A DNA stretch of 64,000 nucleotides, from positions 29,403 through 93,402 of the forward strand of contig JAEWYQ010000054.1 in the NCBI GenBank assembly GCA_023395555.1, given 5' to 3'. A model generated the notes under the pieces. It made no database searches. It had not been told where the DNA came from and worked only from the letters and a program-made list of their open reading frames with translations. Below, piece after piece: positions 44,586-53,422 of this stretch. Within the stretch, counting starts at the first letter, position 1. The number at the start of each line of letters is the position of its first letter. The position numbers and the translations under genes are program-made. This stretch comes from Bacillota bacterium. Its GTDB lineage: Bacteria; Bacillota; Clostridia; Lachnospirales; Lachnospiraceae.

Positions 44586-45902
44586 ATGGATTTATTTGAT
44601 TATATGAGAGACAATACAATGAAGAAGGAATCTCCCCTGGCATCCAGGCTTCGTCCGGCAACGCTGGAGGAGGTGGTTGGCCAGAAGCATATCATTGGTA
44701 AGGACAAGCTGCTGTACCGGGCCATTAAGGCGGATAAGCTCAGCTCTATTCTGTTTTACGGACCTCCGGGGACGGGCAAGACGACCCTGGCTAAGGTGAT
44801 TGCCAATACTACCAGTTCTTTATTTACACAGATCAATGCTACCTCTGCGGGAAAGAAGGATATGGAGTCCGTGGTGGAGGAGGCAAAGAGCAATCTGGGG
44901 AGGTACGGAAAACGAACCATCCTGTTTATTGATGAGATTCACCGCTTTAATAAGAGTCAGCAGGACTATCTGCTGCCCTTCGTGGAGGACGGCACTGTGA
45001 TTTTGATCGGAGCAACTACGGAGAATCCCTACTTTGAGGTGAATTCCGCTTTGATTTCCCGCTCCATCATCTTTGAGCTGAAACCCCTGGACAAGGAGGA
45101 TATTAAAACCCTGCTGATCCGGGCAGTGACCGATACGGAAAAGGGGATGGGAGCCTATGGGGCCGTTCTGGACCCGGATGCTCTGGACTTTCTTGCAGAT
45201 GTGGCCAATGGGGATGCGAGATCGGCTCTGAATGCCATTGAGATTGGCGTTCTTACTACAGAGCGCTCGGAAGACGGTAAGATTCATATTACGCTGCCGG
45301 TTGCTTCTGAATGTATTCAGAAGCGGGCGTTAAGATATGACAAGAACGGGGGCAATCATTATGACACAATCTCGGCCTTTATCAAAAGTATGCGGGGCTC
45401 GGACCCGGATGCCGCGGTTTATTACCTGGCAAGAATGCTGTATGCCGGGGAAGAGGTGGCTTTCATTGCCCGAAGAATCATGATCTGTGCTTCGGAGGAT
45501 GTCTCCAATGCAGATCCCAATGCCCTTGTGGTGGCCACCTCGGCCGCCCTTGCAGTAGAGCGGCTTGGGATGCCGGAGGCGCAAATTGTACTGGCCCAGG
45601 CTGCCGCCTATGTGGCCTGTGCGCCCAAGAGCAATTCGGCAGTCTGTGCCATTGGGGCGGCCGCAAAGGTAGTTGAGAATGAGAAAACCGCGGCCATTCC
45701 GGCCCATCTTATGGATGCTCATTATAAAGGGGCTGCCGGGCTGGGACATGGAATCGGATATCTCTATCCCCATGACTATGAGAATCATTACGTGAAGCAG
45801 CAATATCTTCCCGATGAAATCAAGGACCGGGTATTCTATGTCCCTTCCGATAACGGTTATGAGGCCCGGATACAGGAATATTTCAAGAAGATTAAGGGGT
45901 AG
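44586..45902 (+). CDS. rarA: Replication-associated recombination protein A (MgsA/RarA)
   Basis: ATG 44586, five bases after GGAGG, gives 438 residues starting MDLFDYMRDN; ATG 44574 lies in the ribosome site itself. AAA+ marks: GPPGTGKTTLAK, ILFIDEIHRFNKSQQD, GATTENPYFEVN and SRSIIFEL; the C-terminal tetramerisation domain follows. RarA acts at stalled replication forks. Overlaps the next, convergent gene by 11 bases. Confidence 0.96.
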   Translation: MDLFDYMRDNTMKKESPLASRLRPATLEEVVGQKHIIGKDKLLYRAIKADKLSSILFYGPPGTGKTTLAKVIANTTSSLFTQINATSAGKKDMESVVEEAKSNLGRYGKRTILFIDEIHRFNKSQQDYLLPFVEDGTVILIGATTENPYFEVNSALISRSIIFELKPLDKEDIKTLLIRAVTDTEKGMGAYGAVLDPDALDFLADVANGDARSALNAIEIGVLTTERSEDGKIHITLPVASECIQKRALRYDKNGGNHYDTISAFIKSMRGSDPDAAVYYLARMLYAGEEVAFIARRIMICASEDVSNADPNALVVATSAALAVERLGMPEAQIVLAQAAAYVACAPKSNSAVCAIGAAAKVVENEKTAAIPAHLMDAHYKGAAGLGHGIGYLYPHDYENHYVKQQYLPDEIKDRVFYVPSDNGYEARIQEYFKKIKG

Positions 45903-46146
45903 AGTCTTCCTTATCTTCCGTATTATCCTCCGGAACCTCATTGTCCTGTCCCCTTTTGTGAAAGATCCGATATACCATGATATACATCTGAATCATGAGA
46001 GGGATTACAATCATGCTGAATAAACTGGCCATAAAAAGCCCATAGGAATACTCCGTTGCCACAAAGGCGGAAATAATAGTGAGGAGTATCAGGGACACGA
46101 TCAGTATTACACCTGTAAGAGCAGCGATGCGCTTAACCTTTTTCAT
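45892..46146 (-). CDS. Small two-helix membrane protein
   Basis: ATG 46146 follows AAAGGA and gives 84 residues: two helices (LTGVILIVSLILLTIISAFV and YGLFMASLFSMIVIPLMIQM), then an acidic tail ending EDKEDSTP. The longer frame from 46185 has no better site. No family recognised. It overlaps the 3' end of rarA on the other strand. Confidence 0.7.
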   Translation of the reverse strand: MKKVKRIAALTGVILIVSLILLTIISAFVATEYSYGLFMASLFSMIVIPLMIQMYIMVYRIFHKRGQDNEVPEDNTEDKEDSTP

Positions 46147-46216
46147 AATAAAATCCTTTCTGAAATCGTTGTGCGGATAATTCATTATATCGGGTTTAGC
46201 CTAAAAAAGCAATAAA

Positions 46217-47473
46217 TTAGCAGGGAAGAATTCCGCTGTGTTCGATACTGCTGTCCGTTGTCTCTGAAAAGAGCCGGGCCAGAAGCTCCGGGCGGGACAG
46301 CAGATCTCCGCCTTCGTATTTTCCGTTACAGGTAATGAAATAATTGCTCTTCTTCATGGCAACACCGATCTTGCGGAGGGTCTGGTGGGTGATTCTGCCA
46401 TAGCTCCGGGCCCGTATGATCTTCTGGGCATAGGTAAGTCCGATTCCGGGAATGCGGAGCAGCTGTTCATAATCGGCGGTGTTCACTTCGATGGGAAAGA
46501 GGTGAATATTGCGCAGCGCCCAGCTCATCTTTGGATCCAGGCTTTCGTTCAGATCGGGGGCCAGCTCGGGGGTGATGTCATCGGGCGTAAAATCATAGAG
46601 CTGGAGCAGGCGGTCCGCCTGGTATAGTCTTTTCACCCGCCAGAGAGGAACCTGCGTAAAAGGAAGCTGGTCATAGCCCTTTGCATGGTTAAGATAGTGG
46701 AAGGCGGTATAATAGACCCGGCTGAGACTGTATTTATGATACAGGGCCTTGGACAGCCGCATGATGGTGCGGTCAGATTCTCCCGTGCTTCCGGCCATCA
46801 GCTGAGTGGTCTGGGATCTGGCAAGGAGAGGGCCCCTTCGGCTGCGGTATTGTCTGGCATCCCGAACCAGATCACTGATCTGCTGCATGGGGGTGAGGAT
46901 ATTCTCCTTATTCTTTTGCTTGGCAATTCTTTCATAGCCGGCATTTTGAGCGACCTCGATATTGACGCTGAGACGATTGGCGTACTGAGCCGTCTTGGCG
47001 ATGAGCAGAGGATCCGTCCCGGGCATGACCTTGGCATGGAGGTATCCGTCATAGAAGAGCTCTTTGCGCAATATGCGAAGGGTCTCGATGATGATCTCCT
47101 GGGTGTAGTTGGCATTACGGTAGATGGCAGAGGTAAGAAAGATTCCGTGTCCGTTCTGTCGGGACTGGGAAAGGGCTATCTCTGCCAGCTCCCTCGGGGT
47201 GTTGCAGTATCGTCGCACGTCCTCCCGGCTGGCCCGGCATCCGCAGTAGGCGCAGTTAAAGCTGCACTGATTGGAGAGAAAGACCTTGGGAACCTTGGGG
47301 GGATTGGGCTTCGCATGGATATCGGCAAAGATGGAGGGATCCGGAAGGCTCTCTTCTTCAGATGCCGTACCATAGCTGACCTGGGGATCTGCAACATCGT
47401 ATTTGGTATCTTCCTGCATCTGAAGGAGCTTATCGTGCAGGGAGAGGGAATCTTTGTAAAAAATGTTGACCAT
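46217..47473 (-). CDS. Putative DNA modification/repair radical SAM protein
   Basis: A 418-residue protein. The radical SAM cluster motif is CSFNCAYCGCR (CX3CX2C) at about residues 69-76. A C-terminal helix-hairpin-helix (LLRIPGIGLTYAQKIIRARS) suggests DNA binding. It starts with LHDKLLQMQEDTKYDVAD, the family opening. The family is usually next to a partner gene annotated as a DNA metabolism protein with uracil-DNA-glycosylase-like tail; no such partner is seen in this window. Upstream is the divergent-side AraC gene on the same strand, 110 bases away. Confidence 0.93.
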   Translation of the reverse strand: MVNIFYKDSLSLHDKLLQMQEDTKYDVADPQVSYGTASEEESLPDPSIFADIHAKPNPPKVPKVFLSNQCSFNCAYCGCRASREDVRRYCNTPRELAEIALSQSRQNGHGIFLTSAIYRNANYTQEIIIETLRILRKELFYDGYLHAKVMPGTDPLLIAKTAQYANRLSVNIEVAQNAGYERIAKQKNKENILTPMQQISDLVRDARQYRSRRGPLLARSQTTQLMAGSTGESDRTIMRLSKALYHKYSLSRVYYTAFHYLNHAKGYDQLPFTQVPLWRVKRLYQADRLLQLYDFTPDDITPELAPDLNESLDPKMSWALRNIHLFPIEVNTADYEQLLRIPGIGLTYAQKIIRARSYGRITHQTLRKIGVAMKKSNYFITCNGKYEGGDLLSRPELLARLFSETTDSSIEHSGILPC

Positions 47474-47585
47474 ATGCTGTGCTCCTTTCGCTTCCGAGAT
47501 TCCGCCAGGAGGACCGGAAGGGGATAACTGATTTTATTCATATTATAGCACGGCGGGAAGCAAAAGTCAAACATATGTTCGGGTT

Positions 47586-48419
47586 TTATTGAATCAGGCT
47601 GTGATCCTCCGAGGGAGTGTGCCCGATATGCTTGCAGTAAGCCCGATAGAAAACAGAATAGTCCCGAAAGCCGGACTGCGCGGCGGCTTCCGACGCGGTG
47701 GAGCCGTTCATGATCAGCTGCTGGGCATAGATTACCCTTTTGTGGATCAGATAGTCAAAGATCGTTGTGCCGGTGGCTTTTTTAAAGGCCCGGTTCAGAT
47801 AGTGCTTGCTGATGGAAAAGTATTCTGCCAGCTGATCGAGAGTGATATTATTGCTCAGGTTATTATTCAAATAGGAAATGACCTCTGTGACGGTGCGGGA
47901 AGCAATGGTCTCCACCTCCACCGGGCTGCGGGTGCGGCAGACCAGGGTGAGCTGGGCAAGAATAGCTTCGACATAGACAGGTAATAGCTGAAGCTGTATG
48001 GACTCCGGCTGTGCATGAAGCAGAATCAGAGCCTCAAAAAAGCTGGGGAGCTGGGTGTCTCCCATATTCTCGTAGTAAACCTCTTTCTGGGAATGCTTCT
48101 CCTGGCTGGGGAAGGCGGACAGCAATAAGGCCCTCCGCTGTGTATCCAGAAAATCGGGCTGGAAATGCAGGGTGAAACGCCGGTAGGGCCGGTCAGAGTT
48201 GATCTTAACTCCGTGAAATACATGGGGCGACAGCAGAATCAGACTGTGGGGCGTAGGATGATAGAGCTTTCCTTCTACGAGATAGTCTGTATCGCCTTCT
48301 ATAAAATAGTAAAGTTCATATACATTATGGTAATGAATCTGATGGGTGGGATTTGCCTCCCGGCTCAGACTGTAGTTGAACTGGATCTCTTTGATAAAGA
48401 TGCTGCATAAGGAGCTCAT
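47586..48419 (-). CDS. AraC-family regulator of the isomerase/dehydrogenase operon
   Basis: ATG 48419 lies seven bases after GGCGG and gives 277 residues; ATG 48425 is too close to that site. The cupin (HYHNVYELYYFIEGDTDYLV, LILLSPHVFHGV) is followed by the double HTH (NITLDQLAEYFSISKHYLNR; SEAAAQSGFRDYSVFYRAYCK). It is divergent from the operon at 48622-52526, and two 9-bp direct repeats 21 bp apart in the spacer look like its binding sites. It probably activates the operon in response to a sugar. Confidence 0.93.
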   Translation of the reverse strand: MSSLCSIFIKEIQFNYSLSREANPTHQIHYHNVYELYYFIEGDTDYLVEGKLYHPTPHSLILLSPHVFHGVKINSDRPYRRFTLHFQPDFLDTQRRALLLSAFPSQEKHSQKEVYYENMGDTQLPSFFEALILLHAQPESIQLQLLPVYVEAILAQLTLVCRTRSPVEVETIASRTVTEVISYLNNNLSNNITLDQLAEYFSISKHYLNRAFKKATGTTIFDYLIHKRVIYAQQLIMNGSTASEAAAQSGFRDYSVFYRAYCKHIGHTPSEDHSLIQ

Positions 48420-48527
48420 GGTCATTCCGCCTTTCTTAAAGTCAATTGCGGCCGGAAGCCTTTGCCTTTCAGCTGATGTACAATTGACTTGGATATGCTG
48501 TATCTTATTATATAAAAAGAGGGCGAT

Positions 48528-48585
48528 ATTTGCAATATAACGAGTGTCATTTGCAATGGCAGTTTTGTCCCGGTATTACTATAAT
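48528..48585 (+). promoter_or_regulatory. AraC-type direct repeat and promoter of the isomerase operon
   Basis: ATTTGCAAT occurs at 48528-48536 and 48549-48557, exactly 21 bp apart, like araI1-araI2. The second copy touches the poor -35 hexamer TGGCAG (48557-48562); 17 bases further is TATAAT (48580-48585). A weak -35 with an adjoining activator site is classical AraC-type activation. Confidence 0.65.
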
Positions 48586-48621
48586 AAAAGAAAACAGGAT
48601 ATAGGAAAAGGAGAGAAGAAT

Positions 48622-49380
48622 ATGATTTTAGGTGCCCAGCTATACACGGTCCGCGCATACACCCAGACAGAGAAGGATTTGGACTTTACTTTGGGAGAGA
48701 TTGCAGAAATCGGTTATACCACGGTACAGGTATCGGGAATTGGTCCCTCCATAAAGCCGGAGAAGGTGCGGGCCTTCTGTGATAAGCATAATTTGAAGAC
48801 CGTCATTACACACAGCGATCCGAACCGGATTTTGAATGATACGGAGCGGCTGATTGAGGAGCATGGGATACTGGGGTGCAGATACATCGGACTTGGCGGC
48901 ATGCCGGACAAATACCGCAACCCGGAGTGGATCTCCCATTTTCCCGACGATTATCTGGAGGCTGCCCAAAAGATCCGGGAGGCCGGTATGCTTTTGATGT
49001 ACCATAACCATGATTTTGAATTTGAGAAAGTACAGGGGAAGTACTATTTAGATTATCTCAGGGAGGGATTTACCGGCCAGGAGCTGGGCTTCACCCTGGA
49101 TACCTATTGGGTTCAGGCAGCAGGCGCAGATGTGTGCCAGTGGATTGAAAATCTGCATGACCGAATTCCCTGTGTTCATCTGAAGGATATGGCAATGCTT
49201 CGGCGGCAGGCAGTGATGGCTCCGGTACTGGAGGGAAATATGAATTTTCAGAAGATTCTTAAGACCCTGGAGGGGACAAGCTGCGAGTATATTCTGGTGG
49301 AACAGGATACCTGTCAGGAAAGCCCTTTTGAATGCCTGAGGAAGAGCTATCGCAATCTTGCGGCACTGGGATACCGTTAG
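48622..49380 (+). CDS. Sugar phosphate isomerase/epimerase-like TIM barrel (IolE/xylose isomerase-like)
   Basis: ATG 48622 after AAAGGAGAG gives 252 residues. Metal-site residues of this family are visible in VITHSDP, YHNHDFEFE, TLDTYWVQAAG, HLKD and LVEQDTCQESPFEC. Such enzymes isomerise, epimerise or dehydrate sugars and keto-inositols using a divalent metal. First gene of the operon. With the two Gfo/Idh enzymes it could process a keto-glycoside or cyclitol, as known for paired IolE-like/Gfo enzymes that act by 3-keto chemistry; the substrate here is unknown. Confidence 0.9.
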   Translation: MILGAQLYTVRAYTQTEKDLDFTLGEIAEIGYTTVQVSGIGPSIKPEKVRAFCDKHNLKTVITHSDPNRILNDTERLIEEHGILGCRYIGLGGMPDKYRNPEWISHFPDDYLEAAQKIREAGMLLMYHNHDFEFEKVQGKYYLDYLREGFTGQELGFTLDTYWVQAAGADVCQWIENLHDRIPCVHLKDMAMLRRQAVMAPVLEGNMNFQKILKTLEGTSCEYILVEQDTCQESPFECLRKSYRNLAALGYR

Positions 49381-49432
49381 GTTGGGGATTTCATAACATG
49401 ATATAGCCGCGGTGCGGCAGAGGGAGACAGAT

Positions 49433-50608
49433 GTGGACAAGGTGAGATTAGGCATTATAGGAATAGGAAATATGGGAAGCGGGCACTGCGCAACCATCCT
49501 GCGGGGAGAGGCCGGGGATATTGTTCTGGCGGCGGTGGCAGATCTGCGCAGTAACCGGAGGGATTGGGCAAAGGAGCAGCTTCCGGCGGAGGTGGCTGTA
49601 TTTGAGACCGGTGAGGAGCTGATTAACTCTGGAAGCTGTGACGCGGTGTTAATTGCAACGCCCCATTACGACCACCCAAGGCTGGCAATTCTGGCTTTTG
49701 AGAAGGGGCTTCATGTGCTTTGTGAAAAGCCTGCAGGAGTTTATACCAAGCAGGTGCGCACCATGAATGAGGCGGCGGAAAGATCGGGACTGGTATTTGC
49801 CATGATGTTTAACCAGAGGACGAATCATGTATACCGCAAGCTCCATGAGCTGGTGCACAGCGGGAAATACGGAAAGCTTAAGCGGGTGAACTGGATTATT
49901 ACCGACTGGTACCGGACCCAGGCTTACTATAATTCCGGCGGCTGGCGTGCCACCTGGGACGGAGAAGGCGGCGGAGTGCTGCTGAACCAGTGTCCCCATA
50001 ATCTGGACCTCCTCCAGTGGCTCTGCGGAATGCCCAATAAAGTGCAGGCCTTCTGCCATAATGGAAAATGGCATGATATTGAGGTGGAAGACGATGTGAC
50101 TGCTTACCTGGAATACCCGGGCGGAGCGACCGGAGTATTTGTTACCACCACCGGAGATGCCCCCGGGACCAATCGCCTGGAGATAACCCTGGAGCGGGCC
50201 AAGCTGGTCTGTGAAAATGATAAGCTGATGATGTACGAGCTGAAGATCAATGAAAGAGAATATTGCTATACTGCCACGGAGGGCTTTGCCAAACCGGAGG
50301 GGGAATGGAAGGAAATAGAAACGGATAGGGAGAATCCCCAGCATGCCGGAATAATGAGAGCCTTTGCAGGGAGAATCCTTCATGGAACCCCTCTGGTAGC
50401 GGAAGGGAAGGAAGGGATACACGGCCTTACCCTGTCCAATGCCATGCATTTATCCGGCTGGCTTGGGACGGCGGTGGAGCTTCCCCTGGATGAAGAGCTG
50501 TTTTTAAGCAAGCTGAATGAACGCAGGGCCTCCTCCGGAGTAAAGACCAATGTGACGGAAACTACCTTTTCAACGGCAGGAAGCTTCGGGGCAGGGAGGG
50601 TAAAATAA
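49433..50608 (+). CDS. Gfo/Idh/MocA family oxidoreductase (first of pair)
   Basis: GTG 49433, six bases after AGGGAG, gives 391 residues beginning MDKVRLGIIGIGNMGSGH. Rossmann motif GIGNMG, Lys-Pro motif in HVLCEKPAGVY, and NQCPHNLDLLQWLCG with the catalytic His/Asp region. It should oxidise or reduce a sugar with NAD(P). Its stop overlaps the next ATG (TAATG), so it is coupled with the second dehydrogenase. Confidence 0.93.
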   Translation: MDKVRLGIIGIGNMGSGHCATILRGEAGDIVLAAVADLRSNRRDWAKEQLPAEVAVFETGEELINSGSCDAVLIATPHYDHPRLAILAFEKGLHVLCEKPAGVYTKQVRTMNEAAERSGLVFAMMFNQRTNHVYRKLHELVHSGKYGKLKRVNWIITDWYRTQAYYNSGGWRATWDGEGGGVLLNQCPHNLDLLQWLCGMPNKVQAFCHNGKWHDIEVEDDVTAYLEYPGGATGVFVTTTGDAPGTNRLEITLERAKLVCENDKLMMYELKINEREYCYTATEGFAKPEGEWKEIETDRENPQHAGIMRAFAGRILHGTPLVAEGKEGIHGLTLSNAMHLSGWLGTAVELPLDEELFLSKLNERRASSGVKTNVTETTFSTAGSFGAGRVK

Positions 50609-51621
50609 TGAAGATCGGTATTGTGGGCTGCGGCGGCATTGCCGTCACCCATGCAATGTGTATTAAAAAACAGCCCGGGCTGGAGCTTACCGCCTTTGCG
50701 GACAGCAAACCGGTACGGGCGGAGGCCTTTGCCGGAGAATACGGCGGGACAGCATATTCTTCCATGGAGGAAATGCTGGAGAGGGAGAGTCTGGATGCCA
50801 TCCACATCTGCACCCCTCATTATCTGCATACGCCCATGGCGGTTTATGGGCTGAGCCATGGAGTGCATGTATTTATGGAGAAGCCGCCGGTAATCAACGA
50901 GGAGCAGCTGAAGCAGCTGAAGGAAGCCGTCAGGGTATCTGACAGGCAGCTGGGCCTGTGCTTCCAAAATCGATATAATCCCAGTGTGATTAAGGCAAAG
51001 GAGCTGATTGCTTCAGGAGAGGCAGGAAGAGTTCTGGGAGCCAGAGGGATCGTGACCTGGAACCGGAGCGAGGAATATTATACTCAAAGTGACTGGCGGG
51101 GAAGCCTGGAGACAGAGGGCGGGGGGGCGCTGATTAACCAGTCCGTCCACACCCTGGATCTGCTCCACTATCTGGTGGACGGGCCGATTCAGAGTATCGA
51201 TGCTGTAATTACCAATCATCATCTCAAGGGAATCATCGAGGTGGAGGATATGATGTCGGCTTACCTTCGCTACCCTGATGCGGTAGTCTGCTTCTATGCG
51301 ACGACTGCATACAATGCGGATCCGGCTCCAATTATAGAGGTAAACTGCGAGAAGATGGTTATCCGGATTGAAGACCTGGATATTACCCTGTACCGCAAGG
51401 ACCAAGAGCCGGAGAGGCTTTCCATGGAGGGACGCAAGGGCTACGGGAAGAGCTACTGGGGAGCGGGGCATGAGGACTGCATTGCAGATTTTTATAGCAG
51501 CATTGCAGAAAACCGGGAATTTGCACTGGGTCTGGGCCGGATGGAGGAGACCATACGTATTATGCTGGGGGCCTACGAGTCTGCCAGAAATCATAAGGAA
51601 GTTGTGAGGTGTTATTCATGA
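50608..51621 (+). CDS. Gfo/Idh/MocA family oxidoreductase (second of pair)
   Basis: A 337-residue paralogue. Rossmann motif GIVGCGGIAVTHA, HVFMEKPPVIN with the catalytic Lys, and NQSVHTLDLLHYLVDG. Its sequence is clearly different from the first, so the two probably act on different steps or regio-positions. It overlaps the upstream gene by 1 base and the FMN enzyme gene by 4 (ATGA), a sign of tight stoichiometric expression. Confidence 0.93.
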   Translation: MKIGIVGCGGIAVTHAMCIKKQPGLELTAFADSKPVRAEAFAGEYGGTAYSSMEEMLERESLDAIHICTPHYLHTPMAVYGLSHGVHVFMEKPPVINEEQLKQLKEAVRVSDRQLGLCFQNRYNPSVIKAKELIASGEAGRVLGARGIVTWNRSEEYYTQSDWRGSLETEGGGALINQSVHTLDLLHYLVDGPIQSIDAVITNHHLKGIIEVEDMMSAYLRYPDAVVCFYATTAYNADPAPIIEVNCEKMVIRIEDLDITLYRKDQEPERLSMEGRKGYGKSYWGAGHEDCIADFYSSIAENREFALGLGRMEETIRIMLGAYESARNHKEVVRCYS

Positions 51622-52526
51622 AGCAGACTGATCCAAATTACAGGGCGGGGGATTCGAATGAGATTACCAGGGAGTACTTTGATTCCCTGCTGCTGGAGCT
51701 GAGGTATATTGATTCTGTTATTCCCCGCACTTCCATGGAATTATACGGTGAAACCTTTGCCACTCCCATTATGACGGCTGCGCTGTCCCATCTGAACGGC
51801 TGCCATCCGGAAGGTATGGCTGGAATGGCCAGGGGTGCCCATGCCGCCAATGCGGTTATGTGGTGCGGAATGGGGGAGGAAGAGGAGCTGGAGGCGATTA
51901 CCGCCACGGGTGCGAGGGCCGTTAAGATCATTAAACCCCATGCCGATAATCAGATAATCTTCCGTAAAATAGAGCATGCCAAACAGTGCGGAGCTTTTGC
52001 GGTGGGAATGGACATTGACCACTCCTTTAACGGCAGAGGGGAATATGATACGGTACTGGGACTGCCCATGACCTCCAAGACCCTGGAAGAGATTAAAAGC
52101 TTTGTCCAGGCTTCCGAGCTGCCCTTCATTATAAAAGGAGTGCTGAGTGAGCGGGATGCCTACAAATGTCTGGAGGCAGGAGTGAGCGGGATCGTAGTGT
52201 CCCATCACCATGGCATTCAGGATTATGCGGTTCCTCCTCTGATGATATTGCCCAGAATTGCAACGCTTGTGAACCACCGGATTCCCATTTTTGTAGACTG
52301 CGGAATTGCCAGCGGGACAGATGTGTTCAAAGCCCTGGCGCTGGGAGCCTCGGCAGTCTGCGTGGGACGGGAGCTGATGGATTCCCTGTCCAAGGGCGGG
52401 CCGGACGGTGTGTGCGGCAGAATTCAGGGAATGACCCGGGAGCTGGCAGCAGTTATGGCACGTACCGGGGCGTCGGATCTATCCTCTATTGATCCCACTG
52501 TAATCTGGTCTAAGGGACAGGGATAA
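51618..52526 (+). CDS. FMN-dependent alpha-hydroxy-acid oxidase-like protein with altered active site
   Basis: ATG 51618 overlaps the preceding stop; 302 residues. TIM-barrel FMN motifs are seen in TPIMTAALSHLNGCHPEG, FIIKGVLSERDAYKCLEAGV, GTDVFKALALGASAVCVGRE. In glycolate/lactate oxidases the active-site string is SNHGxRQ, where His is the base and Arg binds the substrate carboxylate. Here it is SHHHGIQ: His197 is kept but the Arg is Ile200. A second conserved Arg (DGGxRxG) is Ala231 in DCGIASG. It is therefore unlikely to act on an alpha-hydroxy acid in the usual way. It may serve a sugar substrate in this operon. Confidence 0.85.
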   Translation: MKQTDPNYRAGDSNEITREYFDSLLLELRYIDSVIPRTSMELYGETFATPIMTAALSHLNGCHPEGMAGMARGAHAANAVMWCGMGEEEELEAITATGARAVKIIKPHADNQIIFRKIEHAKQCGAFAVGMDIDHSFNGRGEYDTVLGLPMTSKTLEEIKSFVQASELPFIIKGVLSERDAYKCLEAGVSGIVVSHHHGIQDYAVPPLMILPRIATLVNHRIPIFVDCGIASGTDVFKALALGASAVCVGRELMDSLSKGGPDGVCGRIQGMTRELAAVMARTGASDLSSIDPTVIWSKGQG

Positions 52527-52546
52527 AGCCTAATAATTTTCATAGC

Positions 52547-52588
52547 AAAAGCCGCCGTCTGATTTTGGTCAGCACGGCGGCTTTTTTG
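52547..52588 (+). terminator. Terminator of the isomerase/dehydrogenase operon
   Basis: A 12-bp stem, AAAAGCCGCCGT (52547-52558) with ACGGCGGCTTTT (52574-52585), is followed by TTT. Strong in both directions because of the A and T runs. Confidence 0.9.
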
Positions 52589-52703
52589 GGGATATGTGTC
52601 TTTCCGGGTTGTTAGGAAGCCGGGCAGCAGCCATGTTTGCAGGCATGGCCGTGCAGCCGGTAAAAAGGAGACAAACCAGCAAATATGTGCATATGCCTTT
52701 CAT
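52569..52703 (-). CDS. Candidate 44-residue lipoprotein
   Basis: ATG 52703 follows GAGGTGATAAA, a good ribosome site. The product starts MKGICTYLLVCLLFTGC, a short hydrophobic signal with a lipobox-like LFTGC, then a Pro/Ala-rich tail. Its end runs into the terminator stem. It is too short for a confident call and could be chance; it lies just downstream of sfsA on the same strand. Confidence 0.4.
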   Translation of the reverse strand: MKGICTYLLVCLLFTGCTAMPANMAAARLPNNPERHISPKKPPC

Positions 52704-52735
52704 TTTATCACCTCATTTCAAATAATGACAGGGAG

Positions 52736-53422
52736 CTATAGGGCGAGTTTAACCGGTGTATCCAGGAAGATTCCGTCCTCTGTAATAATGGAATCATAGG
52801 CAAGAATAGTCACCCCTTTTGCCTGGGCCAGAGCCAGGGCTTCGGCGAAGGCGGGATCCCGCAGCCGGTTGGGGGTGAATTGCGTGACGCCCTTCATCTG
52901 GATGAGGAAGAACAAACAGCCGGTGTAGCCTTCCTCCACAGCCCGGATCATCTCATAGACATGCCGGGTGCCGCGCTGGGTAGGCGCATCGGGAAACAGG
53001 GCAATCCCTTCGTCTTCCAGAGTCACGCCCTTTACCTCGATAAAGCCCTTTTGTTCCCCGGCTTCAAAGTACAGGTCAAAGCGGGAGCTGCCAAAGGTCA
53101 CTTCCCGAAGGAGCTTTGTCACTCTGGGGAGCCGGGCAACGCGTCCTTCCAGGATGCTCTGATACACAACAGCATTGGGAACCTGGGAATCGATATTAAT
53201 TAAGACATCGCCCTTGTAGGCGGAAATCAGGGAATACCTGGTCTTTCGTCCGGTATTCTCCGCTTCCTCCAGAATGACTTTGGTTCCTTCAGTAAGGATT
53301 TCCCGGCATCTTCCGGTGTTCTTCACGTGGACAACCTCTTCTCCCGTATCTGTCATTACATGAGCGATAAAGCGGTTGGGGCGGCTGATGAAGCTGGCTG
53401 TTTTAACGGATTTGTATTGCAA
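52736..53422 (-). CDS. sfsA: SfsA family protein (sugar fermentation stimulation/DNA-RNA nuclease)
   Basis: The best start is TTG 53422, seven bases after a perfect AGGAGG, giving 228 residues, the family's usual length, beginning with LQYKSVKTASFISRPNRFIA. The upstream ATG frame (53494) adds 24 unlikely residues. Motifs include VHVKNTGRCREIL, FIEVKGVTLEDEGIALFPDAPTQRG (shown here across the catalytic region) and YTGCLFFLIQMKGV. SfsA has a nuclease-like fold; its biological role is not firm. Confidence 0.93.
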   Translation of the reverse strand: MQYKSVKTASFISRPNRFIAHVMTDTGEEVVHVKNTGRCREILTEGTKVILEEAENTGRKTRYSLISAYKGDVLINIDSQVPNAVVYQSILEGRVARLPRVTKLLREVTFGSSRFDLYFEAGEQKGFIEVKGVTLEDEGIALFPDAPTQRGTRHVYEMIRAVEEGYTGCLFFLIQMKGVTQFTPNRLRDPAFAEALALAQAKGVTILAYDSIITEDGIFLDTPVKLAL

